From positions 99,156-163,155 of the forward strand of contig JAJEKV010000515.1 in assembly GCA_021234155.1 (NCBI GenBank): 64,000 nucleotides of DNA, in the 5' to 3' direction. The notes beneath the pieces are model-generated. The model searched no databases. It was given only the letters and a program-made list of their open reading frames with translations, and was not told where the DNA came from. Source of the stretch: Isoetes taiwanensis. Taxonomy: Eukaryota > Streptophyta > Lycopodiopsida > Isoetales > Isoetaceae. How positions within the stretch are numbered: the stretch's first letter is position 1; each line of letters begins with the position of its first letter. A program made the position numbers and the translations under genes. This document shows, one piece after another, positions 38,831 through 50,026 of the stretch.

Positions 38831-39633
38831 TTTGTTTCCATAGCCTCCATAGCCTAGTGGGATTTATGCACAGGCCATATATAATGGGAATTAATGAGTC
38901 TAAACTAGGAGCATCATCCAAATAATGGCTACTAGGTCTCTTACCCCCCTCCCAATACATAAGAGGTGCGAACAATCAACCAGCATCATATATCAACATA
39001 ACCTGATAGATCATATGAATAACAACTAATCCTAATCACGTACATCTAGCTTACAGGTAGGGTTCATTGATTAGATTTCATTGTCAGAACTTTGGGTTCT
39101 AGAATGGCTTTATTAAAAATACGACATGCTAACTCGTTTAGAATCCTAATTTCAAAATGAACTAGCTAACATTTTACTCGAAATACCTGCTCCTGAAGAA
39201 TTGTCTCTTGCTCTCGGGGTCTCCATCACTTGCAGGTGGTTTGGAACAGATGCTTCTCCCTTTGATGCATGTACTCTCTTGGGGCTGCTGCTACAATCTA
39301 TGATGTCGAAGACGATCCTCGTGTCGAGGATGTGAGCACGATTTGGGATCGGAAGCTAGTGGACTCAAAAGTGGCCTAGATTTGGGGTTTGGCCTTTTAT
39401 GTGTTAGGGTTCACATGAAAGGGCACTTGGCTCCAATAGGTCTCATCCATATAGCGGGTCACCTGTAGGATGAAGCCATATGGAAATGGGCTCCTTCCTT
39501 AGATTAGCTAAGTTATGTAAATAACTTAGCATGCCTCCACATTTTGTGCATACAAGTCTACTAATGTAGATTTGCATTGTGACGTGGCCTTGGATATACA
39601 TATTTATACCATCTATTCTAGGGGAACATCACA
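38831..39633. mobile_element. Old partial LTR of the same family as the 40-59 kb element
   Basis: Diverged but collinear with 41075-41852: shared blocks include ctaggagcat, aggtctc-taccccc-tcccaata, gattagggttc-ttgatta, ctaac-tgcttcc, ggggctgctgct, gggctccttcctta-att, aagtctac, and the end gggaacatcaca. The left half of the LTR and any internal region are missing. It ends about 260 bp before the minisatellite that hosts the younger element. Confidence 0.8.
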
Positions 39634-39892
39634 AATGATGATATTGATGAGTTGGATGACATTGAGCATGATATCAAAGACCAATTCGATGCTTTGACAA
39701 TGTATGTTGAATATTTTGTAAAAATTTGCTCTAAATTGCCTTTCTTGCAATTTCATTAGCTATATAATATAGGACTAAGAACTTACGTCAATACATACAT
39801 AAACAAGAAATTTAATGCGTCCTACTGTGCATGTTCAAGTTTTAGCATGTTCCTACGGTGCAAGTTCTTGTCCTGCCCTACATTCTAAAAGA

Positions 39893-40225
39893 ATCTCTTG
39901 AGAATACTCTAAATTCATAGATTCTCTAAGATTCTACCAAGGTTCTCTTAGAGGTTTTATGGAGATTCCTCTAAATTTTATAAGATTCCCTCTAGATTCC
40001 ATTAGATTTCCATAGATTCTCCAAGATTCTATGAAGATCCCCTTAGATTCCTTAGATCCCTTTAGATTTTATGAGATTGCCATAGATTCCCTTACATTAT
40101 ATGAGATTCAAAGAGATTCTATAAAGATTCCCTAGATACTCTAAGATTTCATCAACATTTTCTTAGATTCCCTTAGATTTTATGAAGATTCCCTTAGATC
40201 CCTCGATTTTAAGAGATTCCCTTAG
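39893..40225 (+). repeat. Degenerate AGATTCCCTT-type minisatellite, left part
   Basis: Irregular repeats of about 10-16 bp based on (a)gattcccttagattc and variants. It is interrupted by the LTR retrotransposon and resumes at 59023. Confidence 0.85.
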
Positions 40226-40230
40226 GCTTG
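40226..40230. repeat. Target-site duplication, left
   Basis: GCTTG immediately before the TGTG terminus; the same five bases follow the other terminus at 59018-59022. Confidence 0.85.
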
Positions 40231-41852
40231 TGTGTGTGGACTCCTCCCTGCTAAATATATGGGCGTCAGGTATACTCGGCAGGAAAATCCCCGTCAGGCT
40301 CAAGCGTCCGCACAAGCCCTTCGTCTACCCCGCACTCACGAGGTGATCCTAGTGCGGGGAGGGACACGAAGGTGTCTTGGCGCCTTCCCCTATGGGCTCC
40401 TAGATCGGGGGAAGCGACAAACACGTCGGAACTAGCATCAAAACATATAAATACTACCTCGAAGGGTAGTCCATCACACATATACCAATGTAAGAATGAT
40501 AATCATAAACCAAAAGCGTGATAGCTCCTACCCGGGCTCGGACTCGTGGGAGGATGACGGCCCGCTAAGCCTCAAGATAGAGCGGAACAGGAGTCATGGC
40601 AATGGCGAGGGGCTGGCATAATTTAATGGCTAGGGTTGACCACTCCATCCGCCCCTCCTGTGCATACTTTGCGGATGGGCTAGATCAAGCTGTGGCATGA
40701 CTCTAATCTTAGGATCACGCAATCCCATGGCATCACCCATCGGGACTACTCGGTTGCATCTCCACGGTCCGGCCCGAGGTAGGAAGGGTTGCATCTCCCC
40801 CCTTTCTTGGGGTCTAGAGGCTCCCGGGGTGGCTAGAGAATCGTGGCGACACCGCGATTGCATTACCCGTGAACCCCCAAAACAAAGCCAAGGCGACACT
40901 TGCAACTCTTGAGGGTGGCGGCACCATTGCCTCGGGAGGTGTCGGACCCATGCTCGGCCCCCGAGGTGACCGACCATAAGCCTAGCCCACTATGGGATCC
41001 CCGTAGCCCCCCACTTTCGTGGGGATCCTCCTCCATCTTGCCTCTAGCCCGTTGTGTAGTCTTTGAGTCACATCATAGCTTCCATAACCGGTGGGTTCCT
41101 ATGCCTGAGCGCGCAATTAATAGGAACTAAGGGATCTACACTAGGAGCATACTACATATGGCCCTAGGTCTCTACCCCCTTCCCAATACAAGAGGAGCAA
41201 CATGATCAACCAATATCACATACATCACATCATGATCAATATCATATGAATCATACATATCTAACTAACGATTAGGGTTCCTTGATTAGGGTTCAAGATG
41301 TTCAACAAGGATCTAGGGTGGCTCTACTCTAGACACAATTACTAACCCATATAGAGTGCTAACTTCCGGATGAACTAACATGAACTCTACTCAACCTACC
41401 TCCTCGAGGCGCTTCCTCCCATTCCTGGCGTCTCCATGCTCCTTGGCGTGGGTGAAGGCTTGCTCCCTCTACGATCATCATACACACCTTCCGGGGCTGC
41501 TGCTCCGGGCTAGACTATGACGAGCGGTGCTTAAAGCGGGGTTTGCACGCGTGGAGTGAGTTCAGTGCTAGGTAGGAAAAAGGGTCTAGGGTTAGGGTTA
41601 GAGCCAATATAGGTGTGGGTCCACATGGGATGCCACGTGGCACCACTAGGACGAGGCCGTGTGGCGGTTGCCCAATACGATAAGGCCATGTGGAATTGGG
41701 CCTTATCCTAAGGTTATCTAAGTTAAACACTTAACTTAGATGTGCACCCCTTGCCACTTTCTAAGGCATACAAGGCTACATAGGTAGACTTGTATGGTGA
41801 CGGGTCCAGGAATATACGTATTTATGGCGTATATTCCCCTGGGACGATCACA
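40231..41852 (-). repeat. 3' LTR
   Basis: Begins (minus strand) TGTGATCGTCCC next to the PPT and ends next to the GCTTG duplication. Direct repeat of 57387-59017. It contains a short telomere-like run (tagggttagggttagag) near 41585, also present in the other LTR. Confidence 0.92.
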
Positions 41853-41863
41853 TTCTCCCCTAA
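41853..41863 (-). promoter_or_regulatory. Polypurine tract (PPT)
   Basis: TTAGGGGAGAA on the minus strand, immediately 5' of the 3' LTR start TGTG; preceded by GAGGACAAAGATTGTCC, the typical lead-in in plant Ty3/gypsy elements. It primes plus-strand cDNA synthesis. Confidence 0.85.
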
Positions 41864-42714
41864 GGACAATCTTTGTCCTCAAACATTGCTAAAGGTGACG
41901 AGCCTAATCTATCCCTGCAAAACAATACAAGAACATACACTTAAATTTAAATGATCAACTTCCTATTAAAGAGTTAAATGTCAAAATTTAGGCTATATTT
42001 GTACTTATACAAAATTATATAGCCTTAACAAGGTTACTTCTTACAATAATTCAAAATGTTATTATAAGAGTTATTAGGGTTCATAATCTAAATTATGGTT
42101 CCCCATCTTCTCGAATCGCCCCACCTCGATGCTCACTTCTCACTTTCACGCACAAGGAGCACATTACGTTAGTTTAATTAATAAGTTTGTGGTTTTGGGG
42201 ACCACCCCCTTACCAATACCTTGCACTCGATCATGGCCCTTTCGGATTTGAGCTTAAGGACCATTTAAGATGATCCCATCATCGCCCATGATCAAGTGCT
42301 ACCTTGTACTCGGTTACCGGTGCGAAAGTACCCCTAGTGCATCATGCCCCAAGGGTTTTAAGCTAGGAACGTCTCACGATCCCATCATCGCGACATGATC
42401 ACTTTGACCTTCACCATGACCCCTATGGCGGTGTGCGAACCCGCGATCGTGGCATAGGGAGCATCCGACCGATGTCCCATCATGCGCACACTATGCCTTA
42501 CTTCTCTCTCACCGCATGACCATATTGGTCATGCGACCTCTTTGGTGCATGTTGGCCTAGAGAACGCCTTTAAAGGCTTATCTCATCATCGCCCACATGT
42601 TCCAAGATTCGCGCATATGTATTCCACTAGCTAGAATACATCCGCGAGCTAGAGGCTAACTAAGAACATACTAAGCTAACCTCGGCAAAGTCGGGTCGAC
42701 CAAGTGAGAGCGAC
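41864..42714 (-). other. Element 3' untranslated region
   Basis: Between the chromodomain stop and the PPT. No open frame of note on either strand. Confidence 0.6.
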
Positions 42715-42850
42715 TTCGCCCATCAAACTCCTTCATAAATTCTGGGTATTGTTTCTCCAAATCCCCGCTTCAATACCCATGTCGTCTTTCCGTGCAAGTG
42801 CTTCCACTTGACCAAATCTTTGGAGGCGAGACCTCCTAGTCTTCTTGAAT
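42715..42850 (-). pseudogene. Chromodomain at the C-terminus of the retroelement polyprotein
   Basis: Frames read KDLVKWKHLHGKTTW, then in another frame EKQYPEFMKEFDG. This is the LVKWKG-x-xTWE...FPEFxxxF core of chromodomains that chromoviruses use to bind histone marks during integration. The upstream CD arm (about 42850-42960) is harder to read. Frameshifts split it. Confidence 0.75.
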
Positions 42851-43199
42851 GACTTATCAAGAAGTAACTTCAGGCACAATTTCGACTGCTCTTCCGTCAT
42901 TTCCAACAAAGTTGGAGTATCCAAGACCTCCTCGGGGTTAGGATTGTGCCTTTTCAATAAACTTTACGTGGAAAACCTTGTGAACTTTTGAGATGGGCGG
43001 AAGATCCAATTTGTAGGCTTGGGAGCCCACTCTCTCCAAAATCTTGAACGGACCAGCCCACCGAGGGGCAAGCTTCTTGCAACTCCCAATCGAAGCTTAG
43101 CTTGCTTTTTACCTTGATCTTCAACCACACGCTTATCGCCTACTTTGAACTCCCTTACGGCCCCAGGCTCTGCTTGGCTACACTCTTCTCGCCGACTTC

Positions 43200-44023
43200 T
43201 TCTTGCTGCTAGGAGGTAACCCCCTTACTTCTTCCACTAGCTGCTGCATATCTCCTAGCATCCGCTGGGATACCTCAACCTTTGACACGGGATTGTGCCA
43301 AGTATCGGGGGTTAGGCAATGGTACCCGTAATTTACCATGAAAGGAGACATCCGAGATGACTCTGCTTGGCACTATTGTAGGCTTAATTCCACCAAGTAG
43401 ATGTACTCATCCCACTTGGACTGCTTATTCCACACAAAGCTTCTAAGCATATCTTCAATGATTCGATTCGTCCTCTCCTCCCGACCATCCTGTTTGGGGG
43501 TGATATGCGTGCTCATGGAGAGCTTCGTGCAATGGTGCTAAAGAGGTCCTGCCAAAAAGCACTCATAAACTTAGAATCTCTGTCAGATATTATCTCCCGA
43601 GGCATGCCATGGAGCCTAAAAATCTCCTTTACAAATAACTTGGCGGTATCTAATGCGGTGTCCGTAGTCTTACAAGGCACAAAATGTGCCATCTTAGATA
43701 GCTTGTCTCGACAACCATCAATGCATCCTTGCCTCGAAGAGTTTTGGGAAGTCTGTTATGAAATCCATGCTTATGACCTCCCACTTAGCATTTGGCCCCC
43801 AAAGGCTCTAAGGCACCTGGAATCGAAGTTGCTCGCTTTGGTTTCTTTGGCACAACTGGCACTCCCGGATATATCTTGCTATCTGCTTCTTCATTCCCGG
43901 CCAGAAGTAGCTACTTCGAATCTTGAAGTAGGTCTTCATGAACCCTGCATGCCTTGCTATTGGGCTGTTGTGTGTGTCATGAAGAATTAGCTTCCTTATA
44001 CACTGGACGATCGGGGGACACAC
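43200..44023 (-). pseudogene. Integrase (zf-H2C2 plus catalytic core remnants)
   Basis: 44023-43808 contains HDTHNSPIARHAGFMKTYFK, the H-H part, and ARYIRECQLCQRNQ, the C-C part, of the zinc-binding integrase N-terminus. Further on, pieces of the DDE core are readable: [10 protein letters not shown], then ITPKQDGREERTNRIIEDML, equivalent to the HPQTDGQ-ER-N---ED-LR motif with the catalytic Glu nearby. Several frameshifts and stops. Confidence 0.85.
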
Positions 44024-44084
44024 AATTTGTCCTTATGGTATAACAAGTTGCCTTCCTTCTTATAATGCCCGAAGGCTTCGTTCC

Positions 44085-44610
44085 TTATCTGATTTCTAGC
44101 CTCCTGAGAGACTTTCCCATACCTCTTTGAAATCTCCATCCGATTAGGGTCTCCTCGATCTTCTTACCAAACTCACTTTCGAAAGAGTGGGAGATCGCAT
44201 TACAATGTGTTCTCGTCTCAAAGGGTCTTCTAGAAAGAGCATCAGCAACCACATTCAACTTACCTGGCTTATAAGCAATCTCAAAATCATACTCTTCTAG
44301 GAATTCCATCCACCTCCTTTGCCTTAGATTGAGGAGCGGTTGGGTAAAGATGTATTGGAGGCTCTAGTGATCAGTATCTAACTGAAACTTCCTCCCAAGC
44401 AAATATTGCCTCCAAATCACGAAGAGCTCGACAATAGCTAGAAGTTCGATCATGGGTTGGATAGCTGCTTCGGTGTCGTTCAACTTCTTGGAATCATAGG
44501 CCACTACTCTTCCTTCTTGCATAAGGACTCCACCGTCCGCTATCTTACTTGCATCTGTTGCTACTATCTTGTCCTTGTCCGGATCTGGCGGAGTAACTAG
44601 CACCTGGGGC
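44085..44610 (-). pseudogene. RNase H domain
   Basis: 44603-44364 reads VATDASKIADGGVLMQEGRV, then VAYDSKKLNDTEAAIQPMIE, the first Asp/Glu block of Ty3-type RNase H. 44309-44220 reads [20 protein letters not shown], then RRPFE, the linker to integrase. A stop separates them near 44370 (LDTDH followed by TAG). Confidence 0.9.
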
Positions 44611-44879
44611 TGTTGTTAAGGATTCCTTAAGCTTTTCAAATGAAGCTTGAACATTTTCTAGCCAATGTGTTCTCCAATCTTTCACCTTAACACTCTTAGT
44701 GAGGTCCGTCAAAGGGGCGCCACCTGGCGAAGTCCTTCACGAACTTTCTATAATAACACCTGCCAAACCTAGAAAGCTTCTTACCTCCGCCACATTCTTT
44801 GGAGCTGGCCAATCCACTATGCCCGATCTTTATGGGTCGGTGGAGATCCCTTCGCCCGATATGACATGGCCCAAGTACT

Positions 44880-45610
44880 CCACTCTTTTAGTAGCAAAGT
44901 GGCATTTGGAGAGCTTTCCATACAAGCGATATGCCCTCAACTTTTTCCAACACTCTTCTCAAATCTTGACCATGATCTTCAATGGACTTGTTTGAGACTA
45001 GAATGTCGCCGAAGAAGACAATGACAAACTCATCTAGGAAATCCCGATGACGCCGATTCATGAGGCGCATGAAAGTTGCTGGAGCATTCGACAATCCAAA
45101 GGGCATTACTGTAAACTCAAAGTGACCATACCGCGTTCTAAAGGCGGTCTTATGGATATCCTCTTCTTTTATTCTTATTTGGTGGTACCCTGACCTCAAA
45201 TCAATTTTAGAGAATACCTTTGCTCCTTGGAGCTGGTCCATTAAATCATCACGCCCTTGGCAATGCATACTTATTCTTTTATCGATGCGCTTGTTGAGTC
45301 GGGCGATAGTCTATGCACATTCTTAAGCTCCCATCTTTCTTCTTCACGAAGAGTATAGGTGCTCCAAAAGGAGACACACTTGCTCTAATAAAGCCAAGCT
45401 CAAGCAATTCTTGGAGTTGCTTCTTAAGCTCAATCAATTCGATTGTGCTCATTAAACGGCGGCCTTCTTGGTAGGCTTTGCATCCGGAGCTAATGTGATC
45501 TCACATTCCACGCCCTATAAGGTGGTAGCGCCGGATTTCATCCGGGAATACATCCTTGAATTCCGAAATGAGCCTTGCTACTGGCTTGGGCAACTGATTC
45601 CCCTTTTGGT
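44880..45610 (-). pseudogene. Reverse transcriptase domain
   Basis: Recognisable blocks: [83 protein letters not shown] and the catalytic strand [12 protein letters not shown]. The usual second-site motif is Y/F-I/V-D-D; here it reads F-F-G-D, so one catalytic Asp is missing. Frameshift near 45270. As given it could not polymerise. Confidence 0.93.
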
Positions 45611-45739
45611 CGCTTCCATCCCCTTATTGGGTTCAATTGCCTCTAACCTCAAAATGTAATCCACCTTATTTCTTTCTATACTTTTCCTTAGCTGCTTCAA
45701 AGAAATACACCGCATAGAAGAAGCCGCCTTCTTACCTTT

Positions 45740-46080
45740 CACTATGAATTTGGTGATGTCCGGTCTTTGTCATGGCGACTTCATTTCCATCCCGCGGTCG
45801 ATCATGGCTTTCGCTGGCTTTAGGAACTCCATTCCTACTATAAGGTCATACCTTCCAATTTCCATGACCTCTGCCCCCATCGGCCACTTACTTCCACTAA
45901 GGTCTATGTCGAATGTGATCCTCCTCCCCTTAGTGTGCGAATGGCCGTTTGCCATAGCAACCGGGCCTTGGCTTAGACTTCAATACCTTATTCTTCATTA
46001 GGGCAACCAGCCTAGGAGGCGGTTGTGAGAGCTACTGTGTCTATGAGGACTACATATGGGTTGCAATCTATGATTCCATC
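45740..46080 (-). pseudogene. Retroviral-type aspartic protease
   Basis: VVLIDT at about 46050 is the start of the active-site triad; the third residue is lost by a frameshift (next frame gives SSHN). Downstream, GRRITFDIDL, EIGRYDLIVGMEFLKPAKAM and RGMEMKSP match the flap and the second conserved segment of Ty3/gypsy proteases. Confidence 0.75.
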
Positions 46081-46109
46081 AGCCGCAATGATTTGTCGAC
46101 GTGATTTTT

Positions 46110-47447
46110 AATGTCACGACTCAATATTTTTTTTGGATATGGCACTCACCATCTATGAAGTCACGGGCCTCATGCTTGGTCGCCGTCTTCATCATGCTTA
46201 CGCGGTGAATCCCAATCCCCAAGCTCGCCAAAGCTGCTCGCATGACAAATGGGCAATCATGTGTTTGGTGCCCTGGCCGAAGCACACGAAACATAGCTTC
46301 TTCTCGATACACTCTTGTCTCTTCTCTTTTCGTCGTGATCGCCTAGAAGACGCTTTTTAGCACGCTGCCCCTGCATTTGCATTCTGCGGCATCACGATCC
46401 CCAAAGGTCTTACCACGAGCTCTTCCCCTCTTCTTTGGCCTCCCGATGGCGTAAGGCCGATTGCTTACTAAAATGCGCCCCTTTGCACGATTGACTTTCC
46501 CTTGAAGGCCATTTGTTTCTCCACGGCGTTGGTGGAGCTTCTTCCAAACTTATGGCTTTATCCCTACGCCACTGATTTTGGGTTGATTGCTCGGACTAGC
46601 CTTTTGATATTTTTGTTCAATCCCTCAATGTAAGTTTCAACCGCTTGCCTTTAGAAACTCGGGAACATGGAGCCCGAATCGCATGAATTCCTCTGTGTAC
46701 TTTGCTCTTGACAGGGGTACCTTGGTTCAATCGTAGAATTCTTTGGATAAATACGCTAGTATGTGACCTAGGCACATAATATCCGGAAAAGGCCTTCTTT
46801 GAAGGTCTTGAATGCAACTTCCTTTTGAGCTTGTTGGACTTTTGTGTAGCCTTTCCACCAAATTCTAGCTGCTCCTATCAAGTTTCTTGTAGCAACCTTC
46901 CCTATATCCTTGTCCTTCATGCCATAAGAGTTGCCAAACTCCTCCATTTAAATCAAGCCAAGCTTACGCCTCCATATTTTGTCCTTTCACGAGAACTGAC
47001 CCAACTTCCTAGTCTTCCACACATTGCTCATAGCAGCGTCAACTTTCTTTTGATAGTCATCGCCTTCCCTTGCCCTGGGCTCTTATGCGTGAAGTATCGG
47101 ACTCACTTTGAAAGCTGGAACTGTCTTTGGTTAATAAAAGTGTCGATGAAGCTGGAGCTAGGTGGTGTTGGAGTCATTCGCTTTCTCCTTTTCCTCTTCT
47201 GTCTCGACATTTCCACTCGATTGTCTTGCCCCTCCTTTTGTGGACCTTCCTCGATGCCTTGCTGAGGTAGTGGTGGAGGTGGAGGTGGAGCAGGTGCATA
47301 TTCTTGGGCATTCATCAATGGGGTGGCCCAGTGGATCAGCTGATGCATCTGATTCCTCATCTGGACGAGCCTTGCGTTGATTGCTTCCGGCGTCATTTCC
47401 TCGTTGATGTCATCTTGATCACGCCCAAATAGGTTTCGGGTACCCAT
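46110..47447 (-). pseudogene. gag (capsid region and CCHC zinc knuckle)
   Basis: Starts at MGTRNLFGRDQDDINEEMTP (47447), with a proline-rich stretch and a basic RQKRKRRKR segment. The middle part is broken into short frames. Near 46290-46250 it reads CFVCFGQG and, one base shifted, QTHDCPF: together a C-x2-C-x4-H-x4-C zinc knuckle for RNA packaging. Multiple frameshifts. Confidence 0.75.
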
Positions 47448-47767
47448 TTGGTGATGTCGGCCCCGCCTTGAGAACCTGAGCGGTGTTCCTTGCTACAAGG
47501 ATTAATCATCAATGCTTGTTATTTAAGTCACACACTAATCATTCTTGCTTACAGTTGAATTGTTGTTAGGTACAAAAGAAATTATGTGAAAATTCCACTT
47601 ACAAGTCAAGATCATAGTAAGACATTAATTAGTTAATACATATAGAAGTACATGATACTGACTGAAGGGAGAATATTTTTTTCAATACAATTACTTAATT
47701 GTCAAAACATATTTTCCTCAATGGTGCCTCTTCATGGACTTGAAGAAGTTCTTCACATTCTTCAATC
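47448..47767 (-). other. Spacer between accessory ORF and gag
   Basis: AT-rich, about 320 bp, no open frame; may hold the leader of a gag transcript. Confidence 0.45.
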
Positions 47768-49250
47768 CTATCCCCTTGCCGACGTTCTGCCGGATTCTTG
47801 CCGCCGATCCTCCTTCCAATGCTCTTGCCATCTGAGGTGCCGGAAGTTACAGTGCGCGATTGCCACAACCATTGACAAGTGTGCATCCCTGAGGTGGCCC
47901 CTTGCGAAGTCGAGAGCATGAAGTGCTACGGATCTCTTGAAGAGGATTACATTGTCTACTCCATAATCTATCTTGGCATGTTGTCCAAAGCCTGAGAGTG
48001 CTATGAGGAGCGCCACGGATTCTTCTCCTCTTGGGCTGAACTCCTTGTGAAAAACTACCATCTGCCCTTGGCTAAGGACCGGAAGATAGTACCGAAAGTG
48101 ATTTATCCCCGCCTCGCCAGCGGTTCCCGTACCTTTCCTCCGAGAAGCCCGGCGAGGACGACATCTAATGCGAAGAGATCTTCGTGGCCCCTCCACATTG
48201 TTGTTGCGTTCTCTCCGGATTGATCTTGCTAGATGCCTCGCATGCTCATAGAGCGACTGGTCGACTTGAGCTTGGACCTCTTCCGGCTTGTACAACCTGC
48301 TTTGGATCTCCCGGAATTCCTCTTCGGAATGGACGGGTTCTGCTTCTGATACATCTGCCTTATCATTTGGTAAGCTTGAATGTCCGACATAGTTGCCCCC
48401 GTCGTAGGAATGTCATTTCGGCTACCTCCCCTTGGAATTTCTTGGTAATCATAGTCGATGAAGTCGCTGCCCTTTGTTTCTTTTGCAATTAGGCTTAGGA
48501 GCTCATCGGTCCTGAGACCTTCTTCTTGACAATAGGGAAGGTTGAGGATGTCGTGGGCGAATATGTACTCCTCGCCGTCGATTATCACCGAAGTCAAGGC
48601 CGTGATACCAATTGGCGGTTGAAGTCTCGCCTTAGTACTTCTGTTGCGGGCGGGCGCCTCTCCATCCTTCTTGCCTCCCTCCTCTCCCAACTTGGGTTCT
48701 CTTCCTCTTCCTCTTCCTCTTCATAATCCTGCTCAATCTGCAACATAGGTGTCCCTGATGTGGAGCCGTAGTATTCGTACTCCGTAGCCTCGATCTCGTG
48801 AATGTCTATCTGTGTCCTCCGAGTGTCGAGAGGTGCCAAATCCAAAGGTTGAATTGACGTATCCCTTGGTTGGTTAACTGCCTTGTACTGCATGAACAAA
48901 GCTAAGGCTGCTTGGTTTGAGAAGTATCTATGCCTATGATGCTTACAGGTCATATAATCTGGCATGTTTCTGGTTCTATCCCACAACCTATTCTTGGTCT
49001 TAGATCCCCCACCTATGGCTTGGGACAGAGAGTCTAGAGAAACCCATTTCCCTCCCCTAGGTGGCAAACTAACTTCCCAGGGTAGGATCTGCTGGTCATA
49101 TTGGCAAATGATGTCGGTGTAATAGGGAGTTTTAGTCAAGGTGGCATGAAGATCAAAGAGATGGTCAAAGACATGGAAGGCTTGCTCAGCAAGGAGATCA
49201 CGGATGTGATTGGCCTCATTGTACCATCTAACAAAGCTTGATGGCGCCAT
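47768..49250 (-). CDS. Accessory acidic protein inside the retrotransposon, function unknown
   Basis: About 490 codons in three overlapping frames (49250-48594, 48690-48229, 48295-47768), in the same sense as gag-pol. It begins MAPSSFVRWYNEANHIRD after a CT-rich leader with TATAAAA at 49361-49367. The first third has aromatic and His-rich parts (KHHRHRYFSNQAALALFMQY); an acidic run DYEEEEEEEENP follows; then EEYIFAHDILNLPYCQEEG; then a coiled-coil-like and basic part (PEEVQAQVDQSLYEHARHLA, SIRRERNNN). I do not recognise the family. It is not gag, pol or a typical envelope: no signal peptide or membrane span is seen. The frame changes coincide with overlapping long open frames, so sequencing indels are likely. 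Confidence 0.6.
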
Positions 49251-49360
49251 TGAGCAGAGATAGCTATGAAAAATGGTTTGTGAGAATGAGCAAGGAGCTA
49301 GAAAATCGCCAAAAGGGCTGGAGAGAGCAGTTTTGATGGGGAAATGACAAATGAGGCCCC

Positions 49361-49367
49361 TTTTATA
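49361..49367 (-). promoter_or_regulatory. Putative TATA box of the accessory ORF
   Basis: TATAAAAG on the minus strand, about 111 bp upstream of the ATG at 49250, followed by a CT-rich leader. It implies independent transcription from within the element. Confidence 0.5.
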
Positions 49368-49529
49368 GACTAGGGATGCCTCGGGTTCCGTGCATAAGGG
49401 TTCTTGATGGGGAAGCCTTCTGTTCTATGGCTATGGGTGTCCAAATGAGCTACCATGAAGTGCGAACCTAAGCAAAACGAAGCAAGAAACACTACATGAC
49501 AGTTTGTTGGGTCAATTTTGGGCAAAAAT

Positions 49530-49822
49530 GGGCGAAACCGGGTGGCTATGCGAAAATAAGCTCTGCGTGGAGAGCGCTTGAGAGGGTTTTTTAAGACACG
49601 CGACGACGATTTCGGGTCTTTTAGATTTCTACCAAAGATTTCAGGAAATTTAAAGATACTAGCATGATTATTTGGACAATTCTGACTTAACTAGGAACTT
49701 TTCCTGAGCTAATTGGGTATGATTTGGCCTCGAAATAGCGAAACCGGGTGGCTATGCGAATTTAGGCCTTGCGTGGAGAGCGCAGAGGGGTTTTTCGCAC
49801 AACGACCCGATTTCGGGTCTTT
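49530..49822. repeat. Duplicated 90-bp block in the element
   Basis: gcgaaaccgggtggctatgcga, gcgtggagagcgc and gatttcgggtctttt appear in the same order at about 49532-49622 and 49738-49822, 206 bp apart. They lie in the noncoding stretch between the accessory ORF and the H3-like ORF (49251-50026), which otherwise holds no gene. Confidence 0.8.
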
Positions 49823-50026
49823 TGGTCCGAATTTTGACTAATTTGACTAGGGTACTTTACTAATTTAACCTATTTTGATCCCTACAATCATGATGGCTAA
49901 CACTAAACTAGAATTTGAACAATCTAAACACATCTTCATACAAAAATCAAAGTCAATTTGCAACAAAATTTTATATTTATAGGGGGGAAATTTATCAACT
50001 ACATTAATTTACACAAAATTATATCC

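Noticed and set aside
41580-41605. Telomere-like gggttagggttag
   Set aside because: Only two units, present in both LTRs at the same place; part of the LTR, not a telomere trace.
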